Of a stretch of DNA of 64,000 nt, positions 25,884 through 34,168 are shown piece by piece. This stretch comes from Desulfofundulus salinus (GTDB lineage: Bacteria > Bacillota > Desulfotomaculia > Desulfotomaculales > Desulfovirgulaceae): contig NZ_RBWE01000001.1 in the NCBI RefSeq assembly GCF_003627965.1, positions 2,192,511 to 2,256,510 of the forward strand, written 5' to 3'. The translations under genes and the position numbers were made by a program. Each line of letters starts with the position of its first letter. Position 1 is the first letter of the stretch. The notes beneath the pieces are model-generated. The model saw only the letters and a list, made by a program, of their open reading frames with translations, was not told where the DNA came from and did not search any database.

Positions 25884-26366
25884 TTAGCCATCCACCGGTA
25901 CCTTCAATTTCCCACGTTCCATATTGGCCAGCCAGCCACTGCGGCTTACCAGATAAGTTATAACCACTGCCAGTACCAAGCGTCCCCCCAGAATAACCAC
26001 TGGATCGGCCCCCAGGGCTATAAACAGCGCCGTATCCTCAATCACGGAATGGCACAGGGAGAGGAAAACGTTCACTAAAAACAGGTCCCGCCAGGCAATT
26101 CTCCCGCTCCTGGCCGACTCGATGATTACCCCGGCACCATAGGCAAGGCCAAAAACGCCACCCACCAGAAGCGGCAGCGAGGCTTCCCCACTCATACCGA
26201 AAACTTTCAACACGGGAGATACCTTTCTGGAAAACCGATCCAGAAGCTGAGCATCCCTGGCCATTTCCATCAGGAGCATTAAAGGAAAAATAATAGCAGC
26301 CATAATAGCTATGTTCTCAAATACGCCTCTTCCCGCTTCCCGGGCGAATGCCAGCCAATCCACCAT
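25884..26366 (-). CDS. Gate-domain (nucleoside recognition) membrane protein B
   Basis: 160 residues with four hydrophobic segments. The LPLLVGGVFGLAYGAGVIIES core is the 'Gate' module found in NupC-type transporters, FeoB and spore maturation proteins. It forms a pair with the similar gene ten bases upstream, together resembling a split transporter-like protein. Substrate and role unknown; sporulation (SpmAB-like) or nucleoside/ion transport are both possible. Start ATG 26366 has a modest GGGGGA site. Confidence 0.8.
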   Translation of the reverse strand: MVDWLAFAREAGRGVFENIAIMAAIIFPLMLLMEMARDAQLLDRFSRKVSPVLKVFGMSGEASLPLLVGGVFGLAYGAGVIIESARSGRIAWRDLFLVNVFLSLCHSVIEDTALFIALGADPVVILGGRLVLAVVITYLVSRSGWLANMERGKLKVPVDG

Positions 26367-26375
26367 AGCTCCCCC

Positions 26376-26795
26376 TTATAACAAAAGATTTAAAGCCGCC
26401 CCCGCCAGCAGGGACACGACCAGCCTGAACCCGCCCATGAGCAGGGGACTCACGCCGGTCCTCCTGGAAACTGCCGATTCAATGAGCAGGCTGTGGGAGA
26501 TCAGCAGCATGGTGGCCAGAATGGTTATGGCCTTGGCCGAAAGGTGTAACGAGGAAATAGCCCCTATGGCGGCATAAATGTTTAACAGGTTGCCCAACAC
26601 CAGCACAATAGAAGCCTCGCCCGGCAACCCGAGTATTTTCATGGCCGGTTCACAAAACCGGGCAATAAAGTCCATGGCGGGAGTGTACTTCAAAAACGTC
26701 ACCACAATGTATACCGGAACCACTACTTTGGTCAGTTCCCAGGTGGTATAAAAACCTTTGTGCAACCCCCGTTTAACCGTGCTTACGGTGATCAT
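26376..26795 (-). CDS. Gate-domain (nucleoside recognition) membrane protein A
   Basis: 139 residues, about four membrane segments. KYTPAMDFIARFCEPAMKILGL followed by GEASIVLVLGNLLNIYAAIG mirrors the Gate pattern of its downstream partner, and the two are in one operon with a 9-base gap. Function is unknown; pairs of half-size Gate proteins are common in Firmicutes. ATG 26795 with weak purine-rich upstream sequence. Confidence 0.78.
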   Translation of the reverse strand: MITVSTVKRGLHKGFYTTWELTKVVVPVYIVVTFLKYTPAMDFIARFCEPAMKILGLPGEASIVLVLGNLLNIYAAIGAISSLHLSAKAITILATMLLISHSLLIESAVSRRTGVSPLLMGGFRLVVSLLAGAALNLLL

Positions 26796-27141
26796 TATAA
26801 TCCCTCTCTCGTATCATAGTATTAGAACCACCGGACAACCCCAGATTCCAGTTTAGGAATAATATGGGTTGACCGGATGGTTGGGAACCGGTTCCCATAT
26901 TACGGGTACCGAGGCCAACAAAATCAATGCCTGATTCCACAGCGGGTACAGTACTGGGACCGGTAAATCGCGCGATTGCTGTATCGTGGAATGGGTATTG
27001 ATAGCAGTTGGCCAACAGTACCTCGAATATGGTGGTGATGCCCAAGCGCCCCCGGCTTTCGCCGGGTTTGCCCTCCAGGATTCGGATTGAACAAAATAGC
27101 TTTTTAACTTTTCGACCCCACTATTCTATTTCGACGTAATT
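26796..27141. other. intergenic region without a convincing gene
   Basis: About 350 bases. A minus-strand 90-codon frame (26773-27045) runs through it and into the next gene, but lacks a clear ribosome site and family match. A small CCCGGC/GCCGGG hairpin lies at 27051-27066. It may be gene debris. Confidence 0.4.
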
Positions 27142-27504
27142 TTAGCTTACTTGACGTAAGATCGTGAAGTCAGGTTCTTTCTCGAATGCCTCCAGGAGCG
27201 GAACGCACCGCTCCGGGTGCTCCCTGTACTCCCGCAGGCTTTCCTCGACTTCCCGCCTGGGGGTCAGGATATCTTCGCCCAAACACCCGTAGAAGGTCAT
27301 CTCCCACAGTACGCAGGCGGCGATCTCCGGGAGCCGCATCCTTCGCAGTAACCCTTCATCCACCAGAAAGCCCGCCCATTCCCTGAACAGGCAGAAGTCC
27401 AGGGCGTTTGTTCTAAAGGAAAAACCGGGCACCCCCTGAAAAAGGTACCCGGCCTTATTACGCTCTCTTTCTGGCCCTGTTTTTACTGTTCCACGCAGCC
27501 GCAC
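27142..27504 (-). CDS. hypothetical protein, start uncertain
   Basis: Open for 120 codons. The region from residue ~30 on (WAGFLVDEGLLRRMRLPEIAACVLWEMTF) looks like a real helical protein, but the first ~27 codons overlap the upstream gene's end and a terminator at 27420-27452, so translation likely starts within or after the terminator, perhaps at GTG 27432. No clear ribosome site is present. Could be a truncated gene separated from its original promoter. Family not recognised. Confidence 0.45.
   Translation of the reverse strand: MRLRGTVKTGPERERNKAGYLFQGVPGFSFRTNALDFCLFREWAGFLVDEGLLRRMRLPEIAACVLWEMTFYGCLGEDILTPRREVEESLREYREHPERCVPLLEAFEKEPDFTILRQVS
27420..27452 (-). terminator. intrinsic terminator after the zinc-ribbon gene
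   Basis: Minus strand CCGGGTACC (27452-27444) pairs with GGTGCCCGG (27433-27425, one G-U pair) and is followed by TTTTT. Confidence 0.8.
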
Positions 27505-27874
27505 AAGATTCGCTGCAGAACTTCCGGTCCGACTTTTCGGCGAAAAACCCTACGCCGCAGTTAAGGCATCTGAACTGCCTCCAGGGTCTTTGTCTTTCCG
27601 GCGGAACGAAACTGCCGTACAGGTATTCCCGGAAAGAGTGGATGAAGGTGCCCACGTCCACCGGCCCGTACTTACTGGCCTGGACGAGGCACCGCAAGAA
27701 GAGCCCAGCCAACCGTCGCTCGCGCTCGGTCAGGACAGATTCCACAGATACCACCCCGCATTTTTCGCAAAAGTGACTCTGGACTACAAGGTTTCTCGAA
27801 AAAAGTATAACTGTTATACCTTTCCGAACATCATCTGCTATGGTGCCACTTGCCTTATCTTGGACATTAAGCAC
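27458..27874 (-). CDS. small protein with C-terminal CGNR-like zinc motif
   Basis: 138 residues. The C-terminal ~35 residues contain C-x2-C, then FCSESC-AAAW-N-K-NR, the pattern of CGNR-type and similar zinc ribbons often used in regulators; an extra C-x2-C (FCEKCG) lies near residue 37. The middle part is helical. DNA binding is plausible but inferred. It is directly followed by a terminator, so it is probably monocistronic. Confidence 0.65.
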   Translation of the reverse strand: MLNVQDKASGTIADDVRKGITVILFSRNLVVQSHFCEKCGVVSVESVLTERERRLAGLFLRCLVQASKYGPVDVGTFIHSFREYLYGSFVPPERQRPWRQFRCLNCGVGFFAEKSDRKFCSESCAAAWNSKNRARKRA

Positions 27875-27875
27875 A

Positions 27876-27903
27876 AAACCACCAGGCTAAAACACCCCTG
27901 GCG
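27876..27903 (-). terminator. terminator of the chemosensory operon
   Basis: Minus strand CGCCAGG pairs with CCTGGTG (one G-U pair) followed by GTTTTG, 16 bases after the last stop codon of the operon. Confidence 0.6.
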
Positions 27904-27918
27904 ATCCAACACCCTTTG

Positions 27919-28860
27919 CTACGCTTCTTTCGCCGTGGCCGGCCCAGAAATGGTGCCGCTGCAGTTGTCGCTTTCACCAAGTCCCAATAGTTCCAAAAAT
28001 TTCTTTGAAAGAGGTTGCTGGGGCAATATAAGCTTAACTTTGGCCAGTCTACTGATCCTGAGGAGCCAGCTCAAAGCGGCCGGGCTGAGTTCCCGCAGGT
28101 CGGTTAAATCTACAACCGCCCTATCGGCATTTCTGAAGCGTTCCTCCACTATCCGCAGATCCAGGCGCGCGCCTGCCCTAATATTTAGCGTTTTTTCTTC
28201 TCCAGACAACTCTACCGCCTTGACGCCAGGAATAGCCTGGAGAGCCTCGTTTACAGTGTCCAGATTCTCCCTGGCGAAAAACCTCGCTTTTATTTCCGTG
28301 CCTTCAAAACCATGCTCCTTAATCTCATCAAACGAGGGCTTAACCTCAATAATTTCCACCAGTTCCTCCAGGGCCCTTATCACCACGCAAGCGCGAGCTG
28401 CCTTCATATCGCAGCTATCCTCGAGTTTGATTAATATTTCTTTCGGGCCTGCATGAGCGCCAGCATCATGCCCACCGTGAGCCAGATACTCCAGTTTATT
28501 CACCAGGTTACTCAGCTCAAGGACGCCCTCGTCCTTCCCGCAGAATTTGTCGGCAAGCCCTTTTAGAGCGTCAAGAGAATTTAGCAACGTGTCGATAATT
28601 TCCCCGGAAGAAGAAATCTTCCCTTTCCTCATGCCGTCTAGCAGGTCTTCCATACGGTGGGCCAGAGAAGCCATTTCCTCAAAACCCACCGTTGCTGCAT
28701 TGCCTTTAAGGTTGTGGGCAATCCTGAAAATATCGTCTATACAGGTGCGGTCGGTGGGGTTCTTTTCCAGGAACACCAGCTTGCTTTCTAATTCCTGGAG
28801 CTGTTCAGCGGTTTCTTCCAGAAAGGCCTCCACGTAGGGAAGGGATTCTTCGCTATACAT
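27919..28860 (-). CDS. stand-alone HPt protein with STAS-like C-terminus
   Basis: 313 residues. Residues ~10-110 are a CheA-type HPt domain with the phospho-acceptor His in IAHNLKGNAATVGF; residues ~140-215 resemble the CheY-binding P2 domain of CheA; the last ~70 residues (AVVDLTDLRELSPAALSWLLRIS) have the look of a STAS/anti-sigma-antagonist fold. It is the last gene of the chemosensory operon, seven bases after a CheA that lacks its own HxLKG site, so it should be the phosphorelay partner of that kinase. The start at 28860 is favoured by a GGAGG upstream. STAS assignment is tentative. Confidence 0.8.
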   Translation of the reverse strand: MYSEESLPYVEAFLEETAEQLQELESKLVFLEKNPTDRTCIDDIFRIAHNLKGNAATVGFEEMASLAHRMEDLLDGMRKGKISSSGEIIDTLLNSLDALKGLADKFCGKDEGVLELSNLVNKLEYLAHGGHDAGAHAGPKEILIKLEDSCDMKAARACVVIRALEELVEIIEVKPSFDEIKEHGFEGTEIKARFFARENLDTVNEALQAIPGVKAVELSGEEKTLNIRAGARLDLRIVEERFRNADRAVVDLTDLRELSPAALSWLLRISRLAKVKLILPQQPLSKKFLELLGLGESDNCSGTISGPATAKEA

Positions 28861-28878
28861 TGTTCCTAACACCTCCGC

Positions 28879-31224
28879 TTAATGATCTGTCTGCTGGAAC
28901 TGCCCCCACATACGATGCGGGTCCAGAACCAGCAAGATACTCCCATCCCCAAGAATGGCCGCCCCGGCAAAACAGGAACCGGAACCAAAACCTGCTGGAA
29001 GAGACTTAAGCACAACATCCTCTTGACCCAGGAAATCATCTACGACCAGCGCAAAGCCGCTCGTCAGGATCACCAGGCACAGCTCTTCGTCACCGGTCTC
29101 TTTTTTGCCCTCCCCGAAAAACTCACCCAGGAAAAGCACGGGCATTAACTCACCGCGGATCACGGCAACCCTTTTTCCTTGCATGCTGGCCAGATCATCA
29201 GGGCGGACTTTAACCATTTCCCTTACATCTGCGATTGGTAACCCGTACTTCCTGCCGTCCTGCACCACCAGCAGGACGCGCGAGGTGGCTAAAGTGAGCG
29301 GAAGCTCCATTCTCACCCTGGTGCCGGAACCGGGAGTTGTTTTGATTTTTACGCTCCCTCCCAGGCTGTGCACGGCTGCCCTGACCGCATCCATGCCCAC
29401 CCCTCTTCCCGAAACTTCTGTCACTTCTTCCATCGTGCTGAAACCGGGGGCAAAGAGAAACTCGATCAGCTGTTCCTCGGTCAAGGTTGTGGCCTCCTCC
29501 GCTGACACGAGCCCGACCGAGACCGCTTTCTGCCGCACGCGCTCTACGTCGATGCCCCGGCCATCATCCTCCACCTCCAGCAGCATTTTGCTCCCCTCCC
29601 TGAGGGCCCGGAGAGTTATTGTACCCGTGGCTTCTTTTCCCTGGGCCAACCTTTCCTCAGCAGGCTCTAGACCGTGGTCTATAGCATTGCGCACCAGGTG
29701 GACCATGGGCTCGCCGACCGCTTCCATAACGGCCTTATCGATTTCCGTCTCCTCTCCTTCCAAACGCAACTCGACCTCTTTACCAAGCTCCCTGGCCAGA
29801 TCGCGCACCATGCGCGGAAACTTCCGGAAGAGATAACTGGCCGGGAGGAGCCTCATGTCCATCACGGCATCTTGCAGCTCCCGAACCAACCTGTCCAGCC
29901 CCGCATGTTGCTCTTTTAGCTCTCCGGCCACTTCAACCAGGCCGTATTCCCCTTCCACCTTCCTGGCTACGTAAAGCAGAGCATTGCACGTCACCACCAG
30001 TTCGCCTGCCAGCGCCATCAGGTAATCCACCTTGGTTTCATCCACCCGGATGCTCTTGCCCGCGGCAGCAGGGGCAGGCACTTTGGTTCCTTCAGATTTC
30101 CCGGAAGCTGAAACAATTGGAGCACTTTCTTTTGCAGTCAAACTCCTGGCCATTTTCTCGGCTTCGTCCAGGAGGGAAAAGAATTCTCTCTGCCGTTCGG
30201 AACCCGGGTTATCCAGGAATTCCTCTGCTTTTTTTCTTATCTCGGGCCTGTTAAAATATGTACCTATCCCCGCTAAAATTCTGGCTGCCGAGAGGACCTG
30301 ACGCGGAAAATCTTCCTGGCTACCCGGCTGCATGAAGCGTTCTTTCTGTTGCGCTAAAATCATCTGTAGAGTTTCTGTTTCTTCTTTAGTTAATTGATCA
30401 TCTAAAGAAGAAACGCTTTTTTCCCGTCGAAATTTTTCTTCACTAATCACCTGGGCGTCAGGAAGAAAAACTGGCTTTTCTTCTGGCTCTGCATTATTAC
30501 TCTTGCTGCTTCCGGGAAATACTGGTAAAACGGCTAACCGGGCGCCCGGTGAGTCTCCCAGTATTGTACGAAGAGCATTTTCCAGAGCATGGGCACCGAA
30601 ATCAGAACTAAGGTAAAAATGCAAGGACAGGCAGGAGGACAAATCCTTTGCCTGGCTGGTGTTCATGCCTTCTGTTCCGCTTACCAGAACGCGGAGCACC
30701 TCTCCGCAGGAGGCCAGCTTACCGTAAACAGCCAGCAAATCGAGTGATTCATCCGCAGCCTGCACCTCCAGGCTCACTTCATAAAGACACTTGTTTACTT
30801 CTACCTGACCGGCCAATAAATCAAGGCTTTCTTCTGTTTTTTGAGAAATGTGGACTGAGTCAGCACCGCTAAGCAGTTGGTTCAACCGGTCAATCCTTTC
30901 CCGGCACGCTTCCTCGTCCATTTGCAGATCTCCTTCTTTTTCTGCGTTCTCCACGGCCTCCAGCAAAAACTCAAAGATGCCGCCGAGGAGCTCGGTTAAT
31001 TGCACCGAAACGGCAGCTTCGCCCGCTTTTAACCGGTTGAGAACCCTCAGCAAATAAATCGCCAGCCCGTGCCAGGATTCCAGCCCGCACTCTTTCGTAA
31101 CTTCAACCAAACCTTTTACTTTTTCCAGGAGCTGATTTAATGCCTCACCGCCAGGCTCTTGGGCCAGGGAAAAGGCTAAAAACCCGGTTTTGTCAAGAAC
31201 TCCTTTAATCTTTTCCAAATTCAT
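28879..31224 (-). CDS. cheA: CheA-type histidine kinase lacking an obvious HPt site
   Basis: 781 residues. Residues ~1-330 are helical, HPt-sized domains but without the H-x-L-K-G phosphorylation motif. From ~410: dimerisation helices (KVDYLMALAGELVV), the ATPase with N box HLVRNAIDHGLEP, G1 DDGRGID and G2 SGRGVGMDAV, then a CheW-like regulatory domain to the C-terminus. It should phosphorylate the separate HPt protein encoded next. Cytosolic, attached to the receptor through CheW domains. The split between kinase and HPt is known for a few CheA systems; this particular layout is unusual. Confidence 0.88.
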   Translation of the reverse strand: MNLEKIKGVLDKTGFLAFSLAQEPGGEALNQLLEKVKGLVEVTKECGLESWHGLAIYLLRVLNRLKAGEAAVSVQLTELLGGIFEFLLEAVENAEKEGDLQMDEEACRERIDRLNQLLSGADSVHISQKTEESLDLLAGQVEVNKCLYEVSLEVQAADESLDLLAVYGKLASCGEVLRVLVSGTEGMNTSQAKDLSSCLSLHFYLSSDFGAHALENALRTILGDSPGARLAVLPVFPGSSKSNNAEPEEKPVFLPDAQVISEEKFRREKSVSSLDDQLTKEETETLQMILAQQKERFMQPGSQEDFPRQVLSAARILAGIGTYFNRPEIRKKAEEFLDNPGSERQREFFSLLDEAEKMARSLTAKESAPIVSASGKSEGTKVPAPAAAGKSIRVDETKVDYLMALAGELVVTCNALLYVARKVEGEYGLVEVAGELKEQHAGLDRLVRELQDAVMDMRLLPASYLFRKFPRMVRDLARELGKEVELRLEGEETEIDKAVMEAVGEPMVHLVRNAIDHGLEPAEERLAQGKEATGTITLRALREGSKMLLEVEDDGRGIDVERVRQKAVSVGLVSAEEATTLTEEQLIEFLFAPGFSTMEEVTEVSGRGVGMDAVRAAVHSLGGSVKIKTTPGSGTRVRMELPLTLATSRVLLVVQDGRKYGLPIADVREMVKVRPDDLASMQGKRVAVIRGELMPVLFLGEFFGEGKKETGDEELCLVILTSGFALVVDDFLGQEDVVLKSLPAGFGSGSCFAGAAILGDGSILLVLDPHRMWGQFQQTDH

Positions 31225-31234
31225 TTTTCGCCCG

Positions 31235-31606
31235 CTACCTCACTCCAGAGATAATCTTGGTCAGAAAAAGAAGCCTTTCCGGTCTTACCGGCTTTACCAG
31301 GAAGAGGTTGGCCCCGGCCCGGTAACCTTCCAGGCGGTCGCTGTCCTTTGCTTCCGTCGAGATGATCACCACCGGCACCCCGGCCCCTCTCTCATCCTCC
31401 CTTAGCTGCCGCACCAGCTCGTAACCTGACATCTTGGGCATGTTTATGTCCACAATGAAAAGGTCGTAATCAAACTCCACCGACTTTTCCAGGGCTTCGT
31501 AACCGTTGGCCGCCTGGTCCACAGTAAAGCCGGCTTTGCTCAAGATAGAAGTGTAGTAACCACGCACCGTAGACGAGTCGTCCACCACCAGCACCCGTGC
31601 GGTCAT
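31235..31606 (-). CDS. cheY: CheY-like single-domain response regulator
   Basis: 123 residues, one receiver domain. The acidic pair VVDDSS, the phospho-acceptor Asp in DLFIVDINMPKMSG, the conserved Thr/Ser in VVIISTE and the Lys in FLVKPV are intact. It would be phosphorylated through the CheA/HPt pair. With no flagellar genes nearby its target is unknown; type IV pili, gene regulation or a diguanylate cyclase elsewhere are options. Confidence 0.93.
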   Translation of the reverse strand: MTARVLVVDDSSTVRGYYTSILSKAGFTVDQAANGYEALEKSVEFDYDLFIVDINMPKMSGYELVRQLREDERGAGVPVVIISTEAKDSDRLEGYRAGANLFLVKPVRPERLLFLTKIISGVR

Positions 31607-31618
31607 CTCCCCTTCACC

Positions 31619-32434
31619 TCATTTCTGATATATAATTGCCTCCTTGAATTTCCTCAGCCTGAAAATAGGGGTAATGCGGCTCATGGATTCCGAGTGCCCG
31701 AGGAAGATGAAGCCGCCTTTCCTCAAGGCGTCGTAAAAGTAAAGGGCCACCTCCCTGCGGGAAGCGTCGTCAAAGTAGATGAGGACATTGCGGCAGAAGA
31801 TGGCATCGAAGTCCGCCATTTTCCGCATGTTTTCCCGGTCGAGAAGATTAAGCCGGTAAAAGAGTATCTGGTGGCGTAGCTCTGGATGCACCTCGAACTG
31901 TTCCCCCACCCGGCGGAAATACCGGGCAAGGTAGACATCCGGAACGTCTTTGACGGCGCGCCCGCCGTAAAGGCCTTTTTTCGCTTGCTCCAGCACGTCC
32001 GTATTCAAATCCGTGGCGTGAATTTCCCAGGTGACAGGTAGTCCCTTAGTCATTTCCCTCATAATGATGGCTAAAGTATAAGCTTCTTCCCCCGTGGAGC
32101 AGCCGGCGGACCAGAGGCGCACCCTTTTGGGGTGCTGACCGTTTTTGCTCTGCAGGATCTCGGGGAGTACTTCTTCGGCAAAGCAGCGCAATTGCTGATA
32201 CTCACGGAAAAAGTAGGTCTCGTTGACGGTCAGGGCGTTGAGGAGTTCTTGCAGTTCACATCCGGAGAGATCAAACCGCATCCAGGCAAAATATGTGCGG
32301 AAGTTGTCCAGATTAACGGCGCGCATGCGCGCTTTTACACGCTTTTCCACGTAGTAAAGCTTCTTTTCTTCAAAGTAAATGCCGGTCTTCCGGTAGATGT
32401 AATCCCGAAGTTTAACGAATTCCTCGATAGTCAA
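31619..32434 (-). CDS. cheR: chemotaxis methyltransferase CheR
   Basis: 271 residues. Transfers methyl groups from SAM to receptor glutamates. N-terminal helical domain with R-V-K-A-R-M; SAM-binding core W-S-A-G-C-S-T-G-E-E-A-Y-T; then HATDLNTDVL, FCRNVLIYF and FLGHSESM, all classic CheR features. A TTG start follows GGGGGAGGATTAGGA. No TPR extension or C-terminal tether domain is present. Partner of CheB and the double-tip receptor. Confidence 0.95.
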   Translation of the reverse strand: MTIEEFVKLRDYIYRKTGIYFEEKKLYYVEKRVKARMRAVNLDNFRTYFAWMRFDLSGCELQELLNALTVNETYFFREYQQLRCFAEEVLPEILQSKNGQHPKRVRLWSAGCSTGEEAYTLAIIMREMTKGLPVTWEIHATDLNTDVLEQAKKGLYGGRAVKDVPDVYLARYFRRVGEQFEVHPELRHQILFYRLNLLDRENMRKMADFDAIFCRNVLIYFDDASRREVALYFYDALRKGGFIFLGHSESMSRITPIFRLRKFKEAIIYQK

Positions 32435-32507
32435 TCCTAATCCTCCCCCGCCAGCGCCGCATAGAAGGCTTGCGGCACCGGGAAAACAGGTTTCCGCTCC
32501 ATCCCCT

Positions 32508-33086
32508 CTATACCTCCATTTTCCTCAAGGCTTCCTCAACTGCGTATTCCAAAAACGGATCGGAAAAGCGTTCTCTTACTTTTTCTACTGCTTCCCGGTC
32601 CTCGCTGCGCAAGCCCATTTCGCCCACGTATTCCACCGCAGCGGCTACCACGTTGATATTTTCATCTTCTTCCACAACCCGGCGCAGAAGTTCCACCGCC
32701 TCCTTTACCTTAAGTTCCCCCAGAACGTCCACGGCAAACAGCCGGACGTCCGGGTCAGGATCCCGCAAGAGTTTCCTGGCCACCCCCAGCGATGTGCGTT
32801 GCAACAACCGCATTATTTCTACTGCCGCATTTCTTACGTAGGCGTCTTCACTGCGCAAGAGCTCAGCGCATCCTTTTACTACAGCCTCCGTACCAATGGT
32901 AATCAAGGTGGTTACAATGGCCTCCTGTACCGGGCGGCTTTTCTCTTCTCCCAGTCTTTTTACCAGGTACTCCACAACGTCATCCTGGGGAAAGCCACAA
33001 AGGTCAAAGGCCGCATAGTATCTTTCCCTTTCTTCCGGGTGAAAGGATAAAGTGTCCATGAGCTTTTTGACCTGGCTGTCCTTCAA
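32508..33086 (-). CDS. HEAT-repeat protein in the chemosensory operon
   Basis: 192 residues made of about five HEAT-like helical repeats (for example AVEIMRLLQ ... ARKLLRDPDPDVRLFAVDVLGEL, AVELLRRVVEEDENINVVAAAVEYVGEM). Such solenoids act as protein-docking scaffolds; HEAT proteins are found in some chemosensory and phycobilin systems. The start overlaps the cheB stop by four bases (ATGA), so it is translated with cheB. A scaffold or adaptation role is inferred from position only. Confidence 0.85.
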   Translation of the reverse strand: MKDSQVKKLMDTLSFHPEERERYYAAFDLCGFPQDDVVEYLVKRLGEEKSRPVQEAIVTTLITIGTEAVVKGCAELLRSEDAYVRNAAVEIMRLLQRTSLGVARKLLRDPDPDVRLFAVDVLGELKVKEAVELLRRVVEEDENINVVAAAVEYVGEMGLRSEDREAVEKVRERFSDPFLEYAVEEALRKMEV

Positions 33087-34168
33087 TCCCTCTTCACTCC
33101 TTTAATGATCTGCTCGGCAATGAGATAGGAAGGAGCCACCACTTCGGCACCGCCCCTGAGGTAAGCTTCTCTGGGCATGCCCCAGACTACCGCGGTTTCT
33201 TTCGCTTCAGCAATGGTGTAGCCGCCCTGCCTCCTTATTTCCACCATCATGTCTGCCCCGTCATCGCCCATCCCGGTAAGGAGCACCCCTACAACATTCC
33301 GGGGCTGCACCTTTTCCAGGACAGATTGCATGGTTACATTAACCGAAGGCATGTATAAAACGTCGGCCGGTTGCCGGCTAAGCCTGGCCACCAGGACGCC
33401 ACCGGGCTTTTTCTCTACTTTTAAATGATAACCTCCTTTAGCTACCAAAACCTTTCCCGGCGCCAGTTCGTCGCCGTCGGCCGCCTCTTTGACGGCCATC
33501 CGGCAGCTCTGGTTGAGGCGCTGGGCAAAGGACGCCGTAAAGTTTTGCGGCATGTGCTGCACTACGAGCACCGCGGCGGGAAGATCTTGCGGCAGGCAGG
33601 GCAGAATATCCATGAGGGTGCGGGGGCCACCGGTCGACACTCCGATGACCACCACTTTAAGTGAATGCTGCCCGGGGTCTGGCTTAAGGCGCGGGCCAGG
33701 CAGACGCGGACCTAAAATGCGTTCCTTCTCCGGTCGTCGCAGCCTTACCCTGGCCCGCGCCGCTGCTTTTACCTTCGCGATGATTTCTTCTCTCAGGTGT
33801 CTTATGCCGAGAGAAACTGTCCCGTCGGGCTTGGCCACGAAATCCACCGCGCCTAACTCCAAAGCTTCCAGTGTGGTGAGTGCCCCTTCCTGAGTGAGGG
33901 AGGAAACCATGACCACCGCGCAGGGCGCCTTTAAGAGGATGTGCTGGAGGGCAGTGAGGCCGTCCATTTTTGGCATATTTACGTCCATCGTGACAACGTC
34001 AGGCCTTTGTTCCAAAGACTTTACTACCGCTTCCTCGCCGTCGCGGGCGGTATCCACCACCTCTATCTGGGGATCGGAAGAAAGCATCTCCTTAAGGATT
34101 CTTCTCATGAGAGCAGAATCGTCAGCTATCAATACCCGGATCCTCTGCGATTTCCACGCTCCGCCCAA
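33083..34168 (-). CDS. cheB: protein-glutamate methylesterase CheB
   Basis: 361 residues. Receiver domain (Asp in DVVTMDVNMPKMDG, VMVSS, K in DFVAKPDG) joined to the methylesterase with the catalytic Ser in VIGVSTGGPRTL, His in HMPQNFTASFAQ and Asp in GMGDDGADMM. It removes methyl groups from the receptor and may deamidate it. The TTG at 34168 has AAAGGAGGAG upstream and keeps the full first receiver strand; it overlaps the triple-CheW gene by 47 bases. Confidence 0.95.
   Translation of the reverse strand: MGGAWKSQRIRVLIADDSALMRRILKEMLSSDPQIEVVDTARDGEEAVVKSLEQRPDVVTMDVNMPKMDGLTALQHILLKAPCAVVMVSSLTQEGALTTLEALELGAVDFVAKPDGTVSLGIRHLREEIIAKVKAAARARVRLRRPEKERILGPRLPGPRLKPDPGQHSLKVVVIGVSTGGPRTLMDILPCLPQDLPAAVLVVQHMPQNFTASFAQRLNQSCRMAVKEAADGDELAPGKVLVAKGGYHLKVEKKPGGVLVARLSRQPADVLYMPSVNVTMQSVLEKVQPRNVVGVLLTGMGDDGADMMVEIRRQGGYTIAEAKETAVVWGMPREAYLRGGAEVVAPSYLIAEQIIKGVKRD

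Noticed and set aside
26773-27045. Minus-strand 90-codon frame upstream of the Gate-domain pair
   Set aside because: Overlaps the next gene's start, lacks a clear ribosome site and matches nothing; listed only as intergenic.
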